From the NCBI GenBank assembly GCA_003342895.1, contig PTFA01000010.1, forward strand, positions 8,127,286 to 8,191,285: a stretch of DNA of 64,000 bases, written 5' to 3'. The DNA comes from Casuarius casuarius. Its lineage: Eukaryota; Chordata; Aves; Casuariiformes; Casuariidae. The position numbers and the translations under genes are program-made. Within the stretch, counting starts at the first letter, position 1. Each line of letters begins with the position of its first letter. A model generated the notes under the pieces. That model worked only from the letters and a program-made list of their open reading frames with translations, did no database searches and was not told the DNA's origin. Below are positions 47,426-61,039 of the stretch, one piece after another.

Positions 47426-49506
47426 ACCCTCTCCAGCTGCCACCTTTCTGTAGCACTAGTGATGTGTAACCTCTGTCAGGTCAACCTTCCTTATTACCTT
47501 ACCAGGAAATAAGGAAGGGCCCATGCTGAGATATCTAAATGTAGACCTTTGCTAGAGCAAGGTACTAGCCCTCAAGTTGTTTCAACTTTCCTCCTCATCT
47601 AGCAGTTACTGAAGCACAAACATGTAATCATGGGAAATGCTATAATTAACCATAAATCTCTGCTTCAAATCAAAAGGGCACTGACATTTCATTTTTGCAT
47701 AATTGAAAGCCTGGAACAAGGGCACAACTATTGCAGAATCTACCTTTGAATCAGTTTCTGTCAGTGTGCTGTGCTTGCTTTTTTGGTCTAACCCACAAGT
47801 TTGTACTTGCATGGTTAGCCAAAAACTGTACATTATTTACCAACATCAGCATTAAAACTCAAGGATCTGGCAGTGCTCCATCTTGGAACTAAAGAGCCGA
47901 TGTTGTACACCTAATTTAAGAAACATGATAACTATACCTGAAAATATTGCCTCTTGTATAACTCCATATACAAAATGTTGAGATGAAATAGAGTTTTCTT
48001 AAAGCTTTCTACTTCTTTGTGCATGAAACTGTTTTGCGCTCATTGGAAATTAAGATCTAAGTGCTCTCAAACACAAGGCCTGATTTTGCAGAGCATTTTG
48101 CATCTCTGTTCCCACTGAGGTATCTAGTAAGGTTATTTTAAAGCCCTTCTTCACCGTAGCTTATGCACAACTGAATATTTTGAAGGAGAGATTACAATAA
48201 GACTATTGCTTTCTTGCTCCATGTTTTAACATGGGGAGCCTGCAGGAAAAATGTTGAAAGTACCAGTTTTGCTATAATTAAAGCTGAAAATCCCTGAAAT
48301 TTGGGCTGATTTTTAAAAGTTTTTAAAAAAATCTCCAGACTTACTTAGCTTACCTTTCAATTTGCTGGCATCATGAGCAAGATTGGAATAATCCAAGAAG
48401 GTGTTCGCAAAATCCAGTTTGTGCTCCAAATCAACAGCCCTCTGGGAATATCTTCAAATATGTAGGTTTGATTGGGATTATTCTGCATGCTCCTTTGGTT
48501 CAAATCATGGCTCTGACTGTCTCTTACCTGACTTTATTCATTGCAGCTTTTGGAAAAGTAATGATAAAGCTTTTATTATGGGAAGCATTTAGTGTGTGAA
48601 GACTCACAGTCTAAAACACATTGGAATGTTTAAAAAGACAACACTGGAGTAAGATTTCCCAGCTAGCCTTTCTCAACAGACCCTACATGGTTCAAGATGA
48701 GCCTTGGAAGGTGAGCTGCAGCCACACCCAGATATTTCAAAAAAGGACATAGGCAAAGAGCCTCAGCCACGTAGCTACAGCCAACTCCTGCTCAGGAAGC
48801 TGGTGGTTTTGCTGGGGAGATGTAACATATTTGCAGGAGGAAAATAAATCACATATGTGAATTCTCCCTGGAAAACTGTTGGAGCAGGGGGAAATGAGAA
48901 GAGAAGGGTGTGGGGCAGACATGGAGGGGTGTAAAAATCCAGTGGAGTCTCTCTCCGGAGAGGGATTGTTGGGGCTGGAAAGGAGGAGTGCAATGAGAGA
49001 TGGTGGGTGAAGGAGGGAGGAAGGAGAAGGAAGAAAATGGAGTGGATGGCAAGGGCTGCAAGTGCAAGGAGTCTGCCAGTGGTGTGCTCTGCCCTTTGAT
49101 ATGTGCTAATATCTAAGAGAGATGGCAGGGAAACGGAAAATTGTCTGAACCTCCAGGAATGCTAAAACAAGACATGCATTGCTCCTGCATCAGGCACAGA
49201 GCTGACTGCAGTGAAAAGGAAGAGATGGCTAATGCATCTTTTTCTAAATTCTGTAAAAATACTGCTCTGACCCTGTTTAAAATACAGGAAATTTACTGAC
49301 CCAAAACCCAAAGCAAAAGAAAAACGAATGCAGACTTAAGCTTGCCTGCTGATAGCCCATCCAGTCCTGGAGCATCAGTCTCAGTGAAACCTACCGCAGT
49401 GAACTCACCTGGAGAGCACCCCAGCAATTCCCAGGGATGGTGATTTCCAGGGGGTCGCAGTTAAGGTTCTGGTGGCATATGCCAGGAATCCTTCTTTTCT
49501 CCCCCC

Positions 49507-49507
49507 N
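49507..49507. other. Single ambiguous base (N)
   Basis: One N directly after a run of six C, probably an unresolved homopolymer length or a low-quality consensus position. Confidence 0.95.
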
Positions 49508-50798
49508 GATGTTTAAGTTTTGCTGAGCAAAGCATTTTGGAAAGGCATGAGAAACCACTGGGCAATTTTAACTCTGTATTAACAAAGATTTTTTTGTCAT
49601 TGAATTAATGTGTATGGGATTTTCTTTAGCTATGTCAGTGTGTATGTCAGAGAGAACTTGCAGAGGGGAAACTATACATTTCTAAGGGAAACTCTCTCTG
49701 GCTGCAGTGCTCTGCAGAATAATAGAGATTGGATTGTGTGATAAAAATAAGATGCAGAAGAGTTCAAAGTAAGTTAGTGTGGCTACAGGTTTGTGTGTGC
49801 CTGTCCATCCATCCTTCCATTCCTCTTTCTGGGGAGGAGAAATCTGAGTGCAGAGGGGACCTTCTGTCCATTGCTCCAGTGAGCACTGATTATTTGGACC
49901 TCACATTTATACATTAAAAAATCTTAGATATCCACCATGAAGTCAAGATAGCGGCATATTTTCTGAACAGAATATTTACAGATATTATATCCCCCAGACC
50001 CTAATAAGCCACACATGAGTATTTCATTTTATTCTTTAGAGAAGCATGAAAAATCTTTGGTTAAACATATCCTGCAAACTGTTTAATGATTTTGTTGAAA
50101 AGGCTTAAAGAGAATCATCTTTTTGATTAGGACATTCCTCCTCTAGTACAAAAAGTCCAATTCAGCAATATTTTTTAAAGAGATTCATTTTTATTTAAGG
50201 CAGTCTCCTGGATTATGAAATATGCAAAGGGCTGTTTTGATTATGCTGGTCTGGTTCTACTTTACCTAGTTACTTTAGCTGTCAAATTGCTGTCTAGCTC
50301 AACTGGAACTGCTTTACCCTTCCTCACACTTTTACATGCATTGTTCTATTGTTCAGAGACTGCTCTCAGTTACACAGTGCAAAAGCCAGGTACCTTGTCC
50401 TTTACAGCCTTATCCCTAACTTAAAAAAAACCTTTGGTCATGGCATATATATATTTATCACAAACACAAAATTCAGTCTTTCTGCTGTGCCCTAATCCAA
50501 AAACTAGAACAAGCTAGAGATCCAAATGAGGAAATTAACAGTTCAGCTATAGCGGCATTGGGACTGAAATAGTATTCTTGTGTAAAAACGTCACAAATTT
50601 TCTTGCAACTGGTCAAATTCAAGTAAAAATAAAGCAACATTTACAGCAACATACAGCACTGAATAAATCAGAAAATGAGCCAGAAATGGAACTTGACTTT
50701 CGACAGAAAGTATACACCCTGTGTCTGTGTATATTTATATCTACACACATAGAATACATATTTAGCAAAATTGTGTCTTACAAGAAGAAAGTGCTGAC

Positions 50799-50821
50799 AG
50801 TCATCTCAAGTTGAGATGACT
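50799..50821. repeat. Near-perfect palindrome, 11-bp arms
   Basis: Left arm AGTCATCTCAA (50799-50809), one G, and right arm TTGAGATGACT (50811-50821), an exact reverse complement. It sits just before a GA-rich run (50831-50850). The stem is too short for a microRNA precursor and no supporting flanks are visible. Chance or template-switch origin is likely. Confidence 0.92.
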
Positions 50822-53800
50822 ATTAAAAACTCAGAGAGAGAGAAAGAGAGCACTGTTCTGATGAAGTACAGAGCATAAGATTTCTAAACTGCTGCCTTTG
50901 CCATGCTGCCCCTGAGGTTGGATCCTGGAATTATAGATATTTATAGAGTGTTGGTTTACTATCATGAAAAATGCTACTCTTCTCTGGGAGAACCAGAGTA
51001 TTTTTCACCTTATACCAGCCACAGATATCGACAATTAGCAAGACAGAAGAAGGATTTGTGAACTTTACTTCCACCCAGTTCTTATTAAAACTCAATATGT
51101 CATTTTTGTTTTTTTTTCCTGCTGACTCTTAAGTAGAGATGAGTGTATTCTCTTTTCAGTTTCTGCACATGACCCAGCTGCTTCAGTCTGGTTTCTTTTT
51201 CTCAGTAAGAAAAAACATCTAATACTTTTCAGCACTCGTACAGCTCCGCTGGCTGCAGCAGTAATGCAATCTGAAATCTAAGGAGGTGAAGAGTTGCGTT
51301 ACACAACGCCTCGCACTGTTTGAGCTACCAGACTTGCATGGGGGTGCAAACATGCAGCCGTATTTTTCTCAGGACTTGTCCTCACTGGAGCCAGGTGAGA
51401 CCAAGGTTCCATCCCCCCTTTCAGGCCCACATGAATGTAAGCTGTTCTACATTTATTGTTTCATTGAAACACATTTAAATACCTGGGAGCTGTAATCAGC
51501 TGTTTGAAGGCTTGCAATGTATTAGACTGAAAACATCATGCACACAAGATAGATATAACATCTATATATCCTGAAATGTAACATGTTTTAGTTACAGCAC
51601 TGTAATAAAAAGAGTTAGCTTTGTGAATTAAAAAAGGCTAAAAAGTCATTTTGCAAATGTATCCGATTTCCTCACACCCTCTGCAAATACTGAAATTATT
51701 TTCTGGGGTGGTCATATTGACTAATCAGTGAAACTTCAAGCTACTTCTTTGGGCAAAGGTCAGTATAGTCAAAATGTTCACATGCAACAGCATAATTTCC
51801 CTCAAACTTTAGAGCCAGCCTTTGGAAAGAGCAACAATTTTTCCCTTATATATAACACACACTTCTGAAAACCTGGGGTCAAACAGATTTGTTACTATGA
51901 TCAAAGGTAAAATTGACAATTTTGACAGCTTTACTGAGCAGAGTGTAGCTTGCTGCTAGAAAAGAGATTTATGAGTGAAATTAGAATCTCACAAGAAATG
52001 TCTTTATGCAGTCCATAAATAACAGAGTCCGGAAATACTCCATTGCTATTAAACAAAAGTAAAGCCTTCTGCTGCTTACTGAATGCCCTGGAAAATGTAG
52101 GGTAGGTAGAAAACAACAGCTGTAAGGCATCCTTCCTTCCTGCTAGTCTCTCCATGTTATGTAAGTGTGGGTAGGAAAGGGACTAAAGTGATTTTTTAAT
52201 AAAATCCCTAGACCACATGGAAGATATCTCTGGAAGATAATCCCGCTCTTTACAGTAATCCTAAATGCTCTCTGTTGCCCTGCTCCTTGGAGACTGAGGA
52301 GGAATACAGTTGCAGCAGGGATGCTGGCTCAGCTGTGGTACCTCCAGAAGCTGTGGGGTAATATAAGAGCGAGGAAAGAAGATACACATTTTCAGAGAAA
52401 AGTGGTCCTGGGGTGGCCAGGAACCAGCATGGGGCGTTCTCGGGTTGAATAATTACTCAGAGATCTGCCCTTTAAGCCTTGGGGCCCAGACCAGCTTTGT
52501 ACAGCAAAACCACCCTGAAGATTCACTGTTCAAGCTACTACAAAATATCGGTGTTTTGGAGACCTTTTCCACTTGCATATAAACTTCTCCAGAGATGGAA
52601 GTTTGGAGTCACTGTGACTGCGTGTTCTCCCAAGGTATTTTACTTCAGGCTGATTACATTGCCGCAGCCTTACAGACACATGCAGATCATTTTTTTCCCA
52701 AGCTATCTGTACAAGTCTGGTTGAAAACTAATTTAGTTCCCTTCTTTTATTCTTTTAATTCAGACATTTACTCAAACAGACCATAGAAACTTCTTTTTTT
52801 GCCCTTTGATGTCATCTTCATTGCTTGTTAGGAACCACGATTAATGTTCTAGAGGGGCAACGGGCAGGCACCACAGCCTAAACCCACCAGGAACTTCAGA
52901 ACAAATGCCTTCAGGAAGGAAATGAATCAAACCACAACTCAAAGAATCAACTGATATTTTCCAAGAGACAGAGAAAAGTAGGTCTCACGCACAGGAAACT
53001 AAAAAGACAAGTTCAGGCTATTCTGAGGTAACAACCATGAATAGAAGGGAAGTCCATCTATTAGCACAGGCCTAATAACCAAAGAAACTGAAGTCAGAAG
53101 AGCTACCCACTCATCCCCATCGCTTTCAATGACAAAATCATGTGCAAGTCAAATTCTACAGGAGAGCACACCTGTGTTGTCATAAACTTGTAAGTGCAGA
53201 GAATTTCCTGCTTTGCTCTTGGAAACCCTGTCATTTGTCATCTAAAAAACACATAGGAGGGTTGTTTCCTTTCCCTCTAGTCTTATGTGGGATTTGGTTG
53301 AGGTATGTACAAAATTTTCCAGGCTCTTTATACCAGAAGCCTTTCAGCTACAGCTGCCTCCCTTCCTTTAAAATGCTTCTCCTCCTGTACCTGTTTGGAG
53401 TTTGCTGAGCTTTTCTCCCTGCCTGGCCCCAGAATATCTGGAGAGTGCCTGGTCATGCCATGTCATGTGGCAGAGACTGGTATGGAGTGGTTTGCTAAAA
53501 GAGGTGTGGACCATCCTTAGAGTTGCAGAGACTGTCATTTTTGAAAGAGATTATCCATTGTTTTCCAAAAATCACTGGAGATTTTGTCTAGAACCTATAT
53601 TTTCATGCTGGATTATTGCAACAGAAATAGAACCTTCCCACACATGCTTAAATTAGATCTTCTGCCCTGCCTTTCCCCGAGCTTTCGCAAAATGCCACTT
53701 CATATGACAAATTCATGATAGCCAATACTTTGGCATTTATTCTTGGCATGAATTCAAATGTTGTATGAAAAAATCTGATAGTTAACACCTTTGCTAAGCT

Positions 53801-54240
53801 GTCAAGGCAGAAAACAATACAAGAAGCCATTGTCTATTGTCCAAAATGCAGTACTGGCAGCCACATGCCCCCCGTAGTCACTGTGAGTGGCTTGCATTTT
53901 TCCCCCAAAGATTTGTACCTTGCCCCTTTTCTTTAGAATTTGTCCCAAAAATTTAAACAAGGATGATATAAAATCCTTTCCCCATTTTGGTATTTCTCTC
54001 CACATCACTATCTAAAAATCCAAACAAACCCTGACCTTTTTAACCAGAAATAAAGATAATAATTGTAAATCTAAAACCACCCCAATACATCAAAAAATGA
54101 ACAGACGAACAAACAAAACTAAATGAGATGTTAAATAATACACATTAAACAAACACTGTAACCAGCTTCACATAGGCACATGAACTCTTACAAGAAGGCC
54201 CATTTAAGCAACTAAAATCTAGAAAAAAAATCAAAAGATC

Positions 54241-54720
54241 TGCTGAATAATTTTTCCAGTTTATTTTTCCCCTTTGCCCTGTTCACTAACACTTTTTTAA
54301 GAGGCCAAAGGTATTCAACGTGAAATGTCACCATTCTTGCAAACTTTGACAAACTATTTATTAGAGGTAGACTAAGTATTCAGGATAAATTTATTTACCC
54401 TGGCAATAATATTTCTAAATGATCTATGAAGTATTATGACATGGTAGCACTGCAGTTTGCCTTTAAGGATTTTGTTCCAATCAGCAAATGCGCTCAGTGG
54501 GGGTAATATTTCTGCGCAGGGTCAGCTAAATGTGCAGGCAACACTTAGGAAAAGATGAAATGGCCGCAAGTACAATCTTTTCTTTGACACTGGCAATAAA
54601 TAAATATAGAAGTAATAAATAAATAAATCATTCAGCTTAAAAAGAAATGCAACCATTTTACGGTTCCCATCAATCGAGTCTCTGCTGCTTTTAATTGAGA
54701 GGTTTAAAGGCAACGTGGCT
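54241..54720. promoter_or_regulatory. Candidate conserved non-coding block
   Basis: Non-repetitive sequence with enhancer-like texture: TTTGACAAACTATTTATTAG near 54346, TTCAGGATAAATTTATTTAC near 54379, GGTAGCACTGCAGTTTGCCT near 54443 and AATCAGCAAATGCGCTCAG near 54479. An (AAAT)n microsatellite at about 54594-54630 interrupts it. I have no alignment and no reading frame; the call rests on motif texture alone. Confidence 0.22.
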
Positions 54721-57700
54721 GAAGCAGGGACTGGAGCTCCTTAGCCACAGGACTAGGAACGCTGCAAGGCTACCACTGGCGAAACACAGGTACCTATTGA
54801 ACATAGGGAGACACGGGCTGCTCTTTACACTTCTGTTTTTTGACCAGTGTACCAAGGCAGTAACAACAACAGAAACCCAGCAATTAGGTATTCCAAACAG
54901 AACTGCTATTTTAAGAACAAGAAACTTCATTAATGGCTTTGGGGTTTTTTTCTTTTCTTTTCTTTTTTTTTTTAAAGAAGTGAAATGCATGTGTGCACAT
55001 AAATACATAAAACTCAGATCATTTAAATGCTAATAAGGTATTTTCTGCACTTCTCCCAAACACTTCTCCCAAATGACACAGAAGGCAAAATCTGTTTTGC
55101 TGTAACTTTTAAATCTGTTTTAAAAGATGTCATGTGTCGACAATGTGATATTTGTCTTCTATCACAGGCCAGATAAAAAATTATCAAATAAAGTGAGACA
55201 AAAAAAGATTATTCATTCTAAAATTGGATGTCACATCCTCAAGTCCTGACGGAAATTTCAAGAATGGGGAGAAATAAGAATACAGGAGTACAGAATTAGG
55301 TTCCTGGAGCATTTTCAGTTAAAGTCTTACTTGATTTTTTTTTTAAATATATAAATGAATCAGCATATGCACAACAAAAGATCAGTTCTTGTCAAAAGAG
55401 CAGCTATCACACAAAGACACATCAACAGAATATGGAGACAACTAAAAACAGCTTACATCTCCATTTCCACCTAGGAAAAAGTTGATTGCAGAAACTCTGT
55501 GGCACAAACACAGATATCTTTTTAAACACAGGACTCACCACTTGTAAGACTGACAGATTTTGTGTAGAAAATATATTTCCGAACATCACATTACTGAAAC
55601 TACAAATATATTTATAGGGTCACTCAGTTTATGCTAAATTTGATTGATATATAATTCAGTAGTTCATTTCCTATATTGTACTAGTCTGCATTACAACATC
55701 TGCCCATAAAATCTACATTACTTTGTATAAATGTTATATCACAATACTAGCTCAATAATTATGGTGAATATTTATATGTTCATTCTAAGTGTCGCTGCAG
55801 GTATCCTGTGCACTTAAGCCATGCAGGCTGAGATTCTTAGTTTTCAGATCACCAGTAATTTTTAAAGACACATTTGATAAAGTTCTATTTAGTACCCTTT
55901 ATGAGAACCACATGGATGAATAAGAAGAAAAAAAAGTCAAAAGAAAATAATTTTAATGGCATTTGAATGAATTGTAAAAGCTTTCTTTTTAAAATATGTA
56001 ATTTGGTATGTGTATAGTCCTCAATGCCTTATACCTAACAGATTATATTTAAAGAAAGCTTGATGAAAAAGAAAGCATCTGAAAAATTGACACTAAAATC
56101 TATTCTTTCCCTCTTCTATCAGGTCTGCTTTATTCCGACTCCATTATAATGTTGTTACAGAGGCATAAGGCTGATATAGTGATACAAAAAAGTGCAACTC
56201 CAGCCCTTGCAGGACTAATACCACAGGATGTTATACTGGAATGCAGTGTGCTTTAAACAACGTATTTTTTAAAATGCTATTTTTGACCTGGATTTTTTTG
56301 TTTGTTTGTAAACTGACCCCTAGATCTTTGTGCATAAAATTTTAACATTCAAAAGCTACAAAACCTTTCTGAGATGTGGTTAGGTGCAGGGCCTAATAAT
56401 GTATGAATCCTAGTGTGTATCATGATTTCCATCTCCACAAATACACCAAGCCTTAGCTCCTCCAGGGAGGGGCCCTGGGGATGAACCTCTACAAACTTGG
56501 CCCAAGGTTCCTGTTTATAACCAAATAAGGTGTCTTTTGCCTAGTTTGCAAAACACACACACAGCTACATCACTGCTGAGCTATAACATGCATATCCCAG
56601 TCCCAGCTCTCACACCGCACAGCTCTCTGCTTTCCCACAGGTGTTTGTCAGGCCCACATGAGTGTTAAGGAGGTGGGAACAGAAGGATCTTTCCTCCCCA
56701 GAAAGAGTGGTCAGTTTTAAATGTGGACACTTCTACTCCTCTAGAGCAAAGCATGAGATCACAGTGGCTAAGGTGGCAAAACAGACATTCAAAATGATGG
56801 GATTGCCTTAAAAAAATCATTGGGATTCTTTTGATACAACTCCTTGCTTTTAAGCCTTTGTGCTACACCTCCATGAGCATTGAAGATTTTGCCTGGGTAA
56901 GGTCCAGAAGCTGCCACACAACCACAAATTAATGTAGTGGTTGCCAAGCTATGGGACAACCCTCTGAGCTGGGCTTGGAGGAAAGCCCCCAAGCAGGAGG
57001 AGACATGCAATGCATGAATGCCAGCATCTTTCATATTTCAGGGCTTGGGCTGCAGGTGACTCCTGGTGGCTGAGACCTGCATGCCAAGCTTTGAGGAAGA
57101 AGGGGAGGCAGCAGATGTGACATGAGAACATGCTGCCCAGTAGGGCCCCATTAAGCAGCACACCCTCGGCTGCAGTACAGGGCTACAGTCTTTCTCCTGC
57201 TGCGTGCCATCAAGCACAGAAGCTGGCAGTCAGTGATATACAGATCAGACTGACAAATTTGGCACATAGAGGTCTGGCGTAGCCTTAGCCCAGGGTCATA
57301 AATGACCAAGATTCAGGCCAGGCTGGGGAGACATGAGGCAAGGTAGCACAAGACGCGAGAGGCCTCTCCATGTGCGGAGACCGAAGGGCGACCAGCAAAG
57401 CAGCAAAGGTCCATTTGCTCTGGAAAGCAACAGGCTTTTGGCTGAATGTATTTCAACGAAGCAATATTTGTCAACTTCAAGAGATAAAATTCCGTCCCTC
57501 AGTTTCCTTCTCTTCTTCCTCTTCTCCCCTCCTACCCCCCATTAAAATTAATATGCTGCCGAGCTTCTTTCTCCAAGTCTTTGTGCTGGGGTTGTGTGCA
57601 GCTAGGAGGGGCGTGTGCACCATCACAATGAAGAAACGAGAAAAGAGTCATAAATGTAGGCTGATATATTAAAAGGTGCAATACAAGATATATTTTGTTC

Positions 57701-57780
57701 ACTGCTGAATCCAACTTGGTCCACTCTGCCCACTTATTCTAGTTAAATGCACATGTCAACATATAAAAAGTTATTTCAGA
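54721..57780. other. Non-coding stretch, no gene seen
   Basis: AT-rich to about 56380, then more balanced with short overlapping open frames at 56789-57161 (81 and 70 codons, minus) that I do not call. T-rich run near 54947-54975. A pyrimidine tract (TTTCCTTCTCTTCTTCCTCT and on) lies at 57503-57533. No repeat family recognised. Confidence 0.6.
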
Positions 57781-58020
57781 CTGTAGCATTTCATTACCCG
57801 AGCCAAGCCAAATGAACACAGGAATAGCAACAGTACACACGCCAAGGAAAATGAACTTTTTTTTTCCTCCTACTGTGACAATTTTGGAGGCAGCCAATTA
57901 TATGTTAAAAAAAATCATGAATGAGCAGTGTAATTTTGGAGCTATAACTTCAAGTGAAGTATTCCTTTTAATATGAAATTAATATAATCATGACATTTTA
58001 ACAGTATTTCATGGTTCTGC
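57781..58020. promoter_or_regulatory. Candidate conserved non-coding block
   Basis: Unique-looking sequence with clustered words such as GGAGGCAGCCAATTATATG near 57884, GAATGAGCAGTGTAATTTTG near 57920, ACTTCAAGTGAAGT (a short palindrome) near 57947 and ATGAAATTAATATAATCATG near 57973. The TAAT cores and a CCAAT-like word fit enhancer content but are also expected by chance at this base composition. Confidence 0.2.
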
Positions 58021-61000
58021 AATCTTCTACGAGGACTCATTCTAAGTAAACCTATATGCTATATAAAAAGACCACAATAATCTTTTCCCACTAGTAAAAT
58101 CGTTACTCACATGACTGCTACATATATAAGAGTTTCTTCATACATAAACAGAATGTGGTCATTTGTGGAATCTATAGATTACATTGGGGGCATATTAAGG
58201 GAATAATGCATGCGCCAAATTTGTTGGTGTGTTTTACAGTGTCTAGATTTTTCTATCCTGTGTTATTCTGTACATTTCCTGCCCTGACATAAATGACCTC
58301 ATTAACAAGAAATTCTAACAAGTATATATAGTTTCTTTTATCTCAAAATCTGAAGTTTTCTGGCTGCAGCTTACTTCTGTTTTGTGACATTCAACTGTAT
58401 GTATAGCCTTGGAGGAGGAGGAGAGAGGAGAAAAAAATGAAATAAAATAAAACAAAACTCCTTCCACACAAGGGAGTTTTCTTGCTGAATGACATAACCA
58501 TTACTTCAGTCAGTCTGAGCTACGGTCAGCCTGCCCAACCATCTCATGAAATTAAGTAAATGCAGAAAGGATATTTTTAGGATTGAAAATTACCTTCCAA
58601 ATACAAGAAGTTTATTTTTGCCTTCCAAGCCAAAGAAGGAAATCACACAGCAGCATATGGAGTACTCTATTCCCTATATATTAAGGTTGCGTTAGCTTTA
58701 TAGTAGTTCCTGTCACCATTCAGTATCTTACCCCCCCAGCAGATAGGTTTTACCACAGGAACAAAAGCCTGTTTTTACAGTCCCAACTCAGGGCAATATT
58801 TCACTGAGACTCTAGAATCTGACCCACTTTCAGTGATCTCTGCAGTAGTAGTTACTCTGTAGCTGGGGCTCGAAATAAATACTGTTCTCGACATCTTAAA
58901 CAGTGGTATTTTTCTATGGATATTCAGTTGTGCTAAAGAATGTGCTGAAGAACAGGAGGTACGAATACCTAGCAAAAACTCTAGGCATAAATAATAACAA
59001 TGTTCAGTCTTCACAGAGCTTTACAGACTCTAAAAAACAGAGGCTGAAAGGCATGAAATACAAAAGATAACCAGTAAAAAGATGTAAATGTAAAAAATGC
59101 AAAGGATATATAGATATAGATATACACACACACACACACACCCCTTTTGAGGTGTATATACAACTGCATACCCAGTTAATAAACATGCAAGACTTCCTAC
59201 AGGACCGGGCTTAAATGAAATATGGCTTGAAGCAAGATGTGGAGGTCAGGCTCCAAAATCCTTTAAGAAAATCAAATTTGTTTGTATTGTACACATCCAG
59301 CAAGAACGACTCCCTTTTCACCTCCAACCTCCTACTCTGTCAAACTACCATCTCCCCGGCCTCACATTCCTGCAGAGACCTCATCCTCCAGAGAGTTCCT
59401 CAGCCTCATGGCTTTCTCCCCCTGCAACACATGCAGGCTTTTATCACGGGGCAGATGTCCAATACAACAGCTTAATGATAAGGGTGAACGGACAGGCCAG
59501 CCCTAACAGAGTCCCGGAAATGCAAGTGCTCAGGAAGCTACTCTGGTCTTCACTACCTAGCCACACATTTTTGAAGAAGGATATCCAATTTCTAAGGTAA
59601 TCATATGTATAAACTGCAAAGTGAGCATACTCTGTGGATACAGTCCTGCTCTTTGGAAATGGTTTCTGAATGACTTGCCTGGACTAATTTCAGACATGCG
59701 TGGCAGTGCTGGTGACAGAACGAGAACCCCTCTTTGCTCCAGCTCCTGGGCACTTACCAAGGGCACATCCTCCTGCCATGGGATTACAGATTTTAGACAC
59801 CATGACAGAGAAAATAGGTGTTTCCTCTCTGATTACAAATTCCGAGGCACACCAAGCACTGCACAAAGACACTAACACTCTACGCGTGGCACCCACTCAG
59901 TCCTGTAAGCCTTTCCCTTCACAGATTAGAGGCTTGTTACAGAAGAGATGACTTGCTGATTGTGGCTTTAGAAGCCCTCCAGATACAGGTGGTGACAACA
60001 AGCTCTACAAAGCGTATAAAGGCTGCAGCCACTAAACATTTTGAAAGTCAGTAATAAAAATAATGTTAATGTGCAGCTCATGGGAAGGCAGTGTAGGAAT
60101 TTTAAAAAATTGCTGAGAGAGAACATGGGCTTCTGCTGCCTCCTAGGGTATGTCCTCATGGCAGTGCCTGCTACTTGTGAGATACCTGAACTAATGTTAA
60201 ACGCGCTGACTGCACTGAAGCCGGCAATACACTTGCGGTGGCAGAGAGGTGAGAATGCTCTAGTTTTGAGTGAATACTTGGCCTCTCAGATGGCTTTTAT
60301 GCCTCCCCTGGACAGTGTGCAGTCATATCTATTAGTGACTGATAGAACTGGTTACAATCATTGCAACTAGATTGTCTTGAAAAACCTGTCATTTAAATAA
60401 ACCCAACATATTTATCCTAATTCTGTTTTGATTTTTGAAGCTTCGGGGTTCCTGCTTTTCATGTGTTTATCCACAGTGAGGGCTAGAAAATAAGAATCTT
60501 AAAAATTCTCACATAATTACATGTCTCCAGATACTGAAGCCTTTAACATGTAGAGTAGTAGGAGACTTGTGATAATATCTCAGAGCTGTTAGATTGCACT
60601 TTTCTACTCCTGCAGCTCCAGGGATGCCGTATTAACCACATCCTAAATCCAGATGGAGGTCTGATCAGACTTTTAACATGACTTGGTAGCAGAGAGCCTG
60701 GCCCTGTACTAGCCCAGATTTAAAATGATAGTGTTTTGGCTGTTTTCTGTACCTGTTAAATTTGCTTTACACTCCATTATTGCATGCTTCACCTACTGAA
60801 AAAATAGTTCGTTATAATGTCAGTTATAGTCTTCTATTTTTGTTATCATTTATCAGAAGAGAAAATATCACAGAGCTTGCAGTACTTATAGTTGCCACGT
60901 TTTGAAAATACGGAGGCTCAAGCCACTGGCGTGTTCCACATGTGCATTTCAGCAGTGGGCTGCAGATCTCCTGAACAAATACAGAGCTGCCAGTTCAGTA

Positions 61001-61039
61001 CTTCAAGATGTACCTTCAACACGAGCAAAAGCTGTCAGC
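58021..61039. other. Non-coding stretch, no gene seen
   Basis: Contains a GGAGGAGGAGGAGAGAGGAG purine run near 58411 followed by AAATAAAATAAAACAAAAC, and a TATAGA/CA microsatellite at about 59107-59141. A pyrimidine-biased block lies at 59300-59420. The 109-codon frame at 60041-60370 has no recognised domain. Within it, AGGGTATGTCCTCATGGCAG (60144) slightly recalls the end of a sauropsid DNA transposon, but no partner end is visible. Confidence 0.6.
59123..59141 (+). repeat. CA microsatellite
   Basis: About nine CA units directly after a TATAGATATAGATATA stretch. Likely polymorphic. Confidence 0.9.

Larger units (their letters stand above)
47426..54240. other. Long non-coding stretch, no gene seen
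   Basis: AT-rich desert. A purine- and G-rich segment lies at about 48880-49070 (GGAGGAAGGAGAAGG words) with a 12-bp palindrome CTCTCCGGAGAG at 48951-48962. Other items are a single ambiguous base at 49507 within a C run, a TATATA run near 50443-50456, a GA run near 50831-50850, and T-rich runs near 51106-51118 and 52793. Frames of up to 88 codons have no recognised features. I see no confident repeat family over almost 7 kb, which is unusually repeat-poor. Confidence 0.6.

Noticed and set aside
48951..48962. 12-bp perfect palindrome CTCTCCGGAGAG
   Set aside because: 6-bp arms occur many times by chance in 64 kb.
50799..50821. MicroRNA precursor
   Set aside because: The stem is only 11 bp with a one-base loop, far from a precursor of about 60-80 nt.
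60041..60370. 109-codon forward open frame
   Set aside because: No domain recognised; it runs through a possible repeat fragment, and neighbouring sequence shows no promoter or splice signals I can trust.
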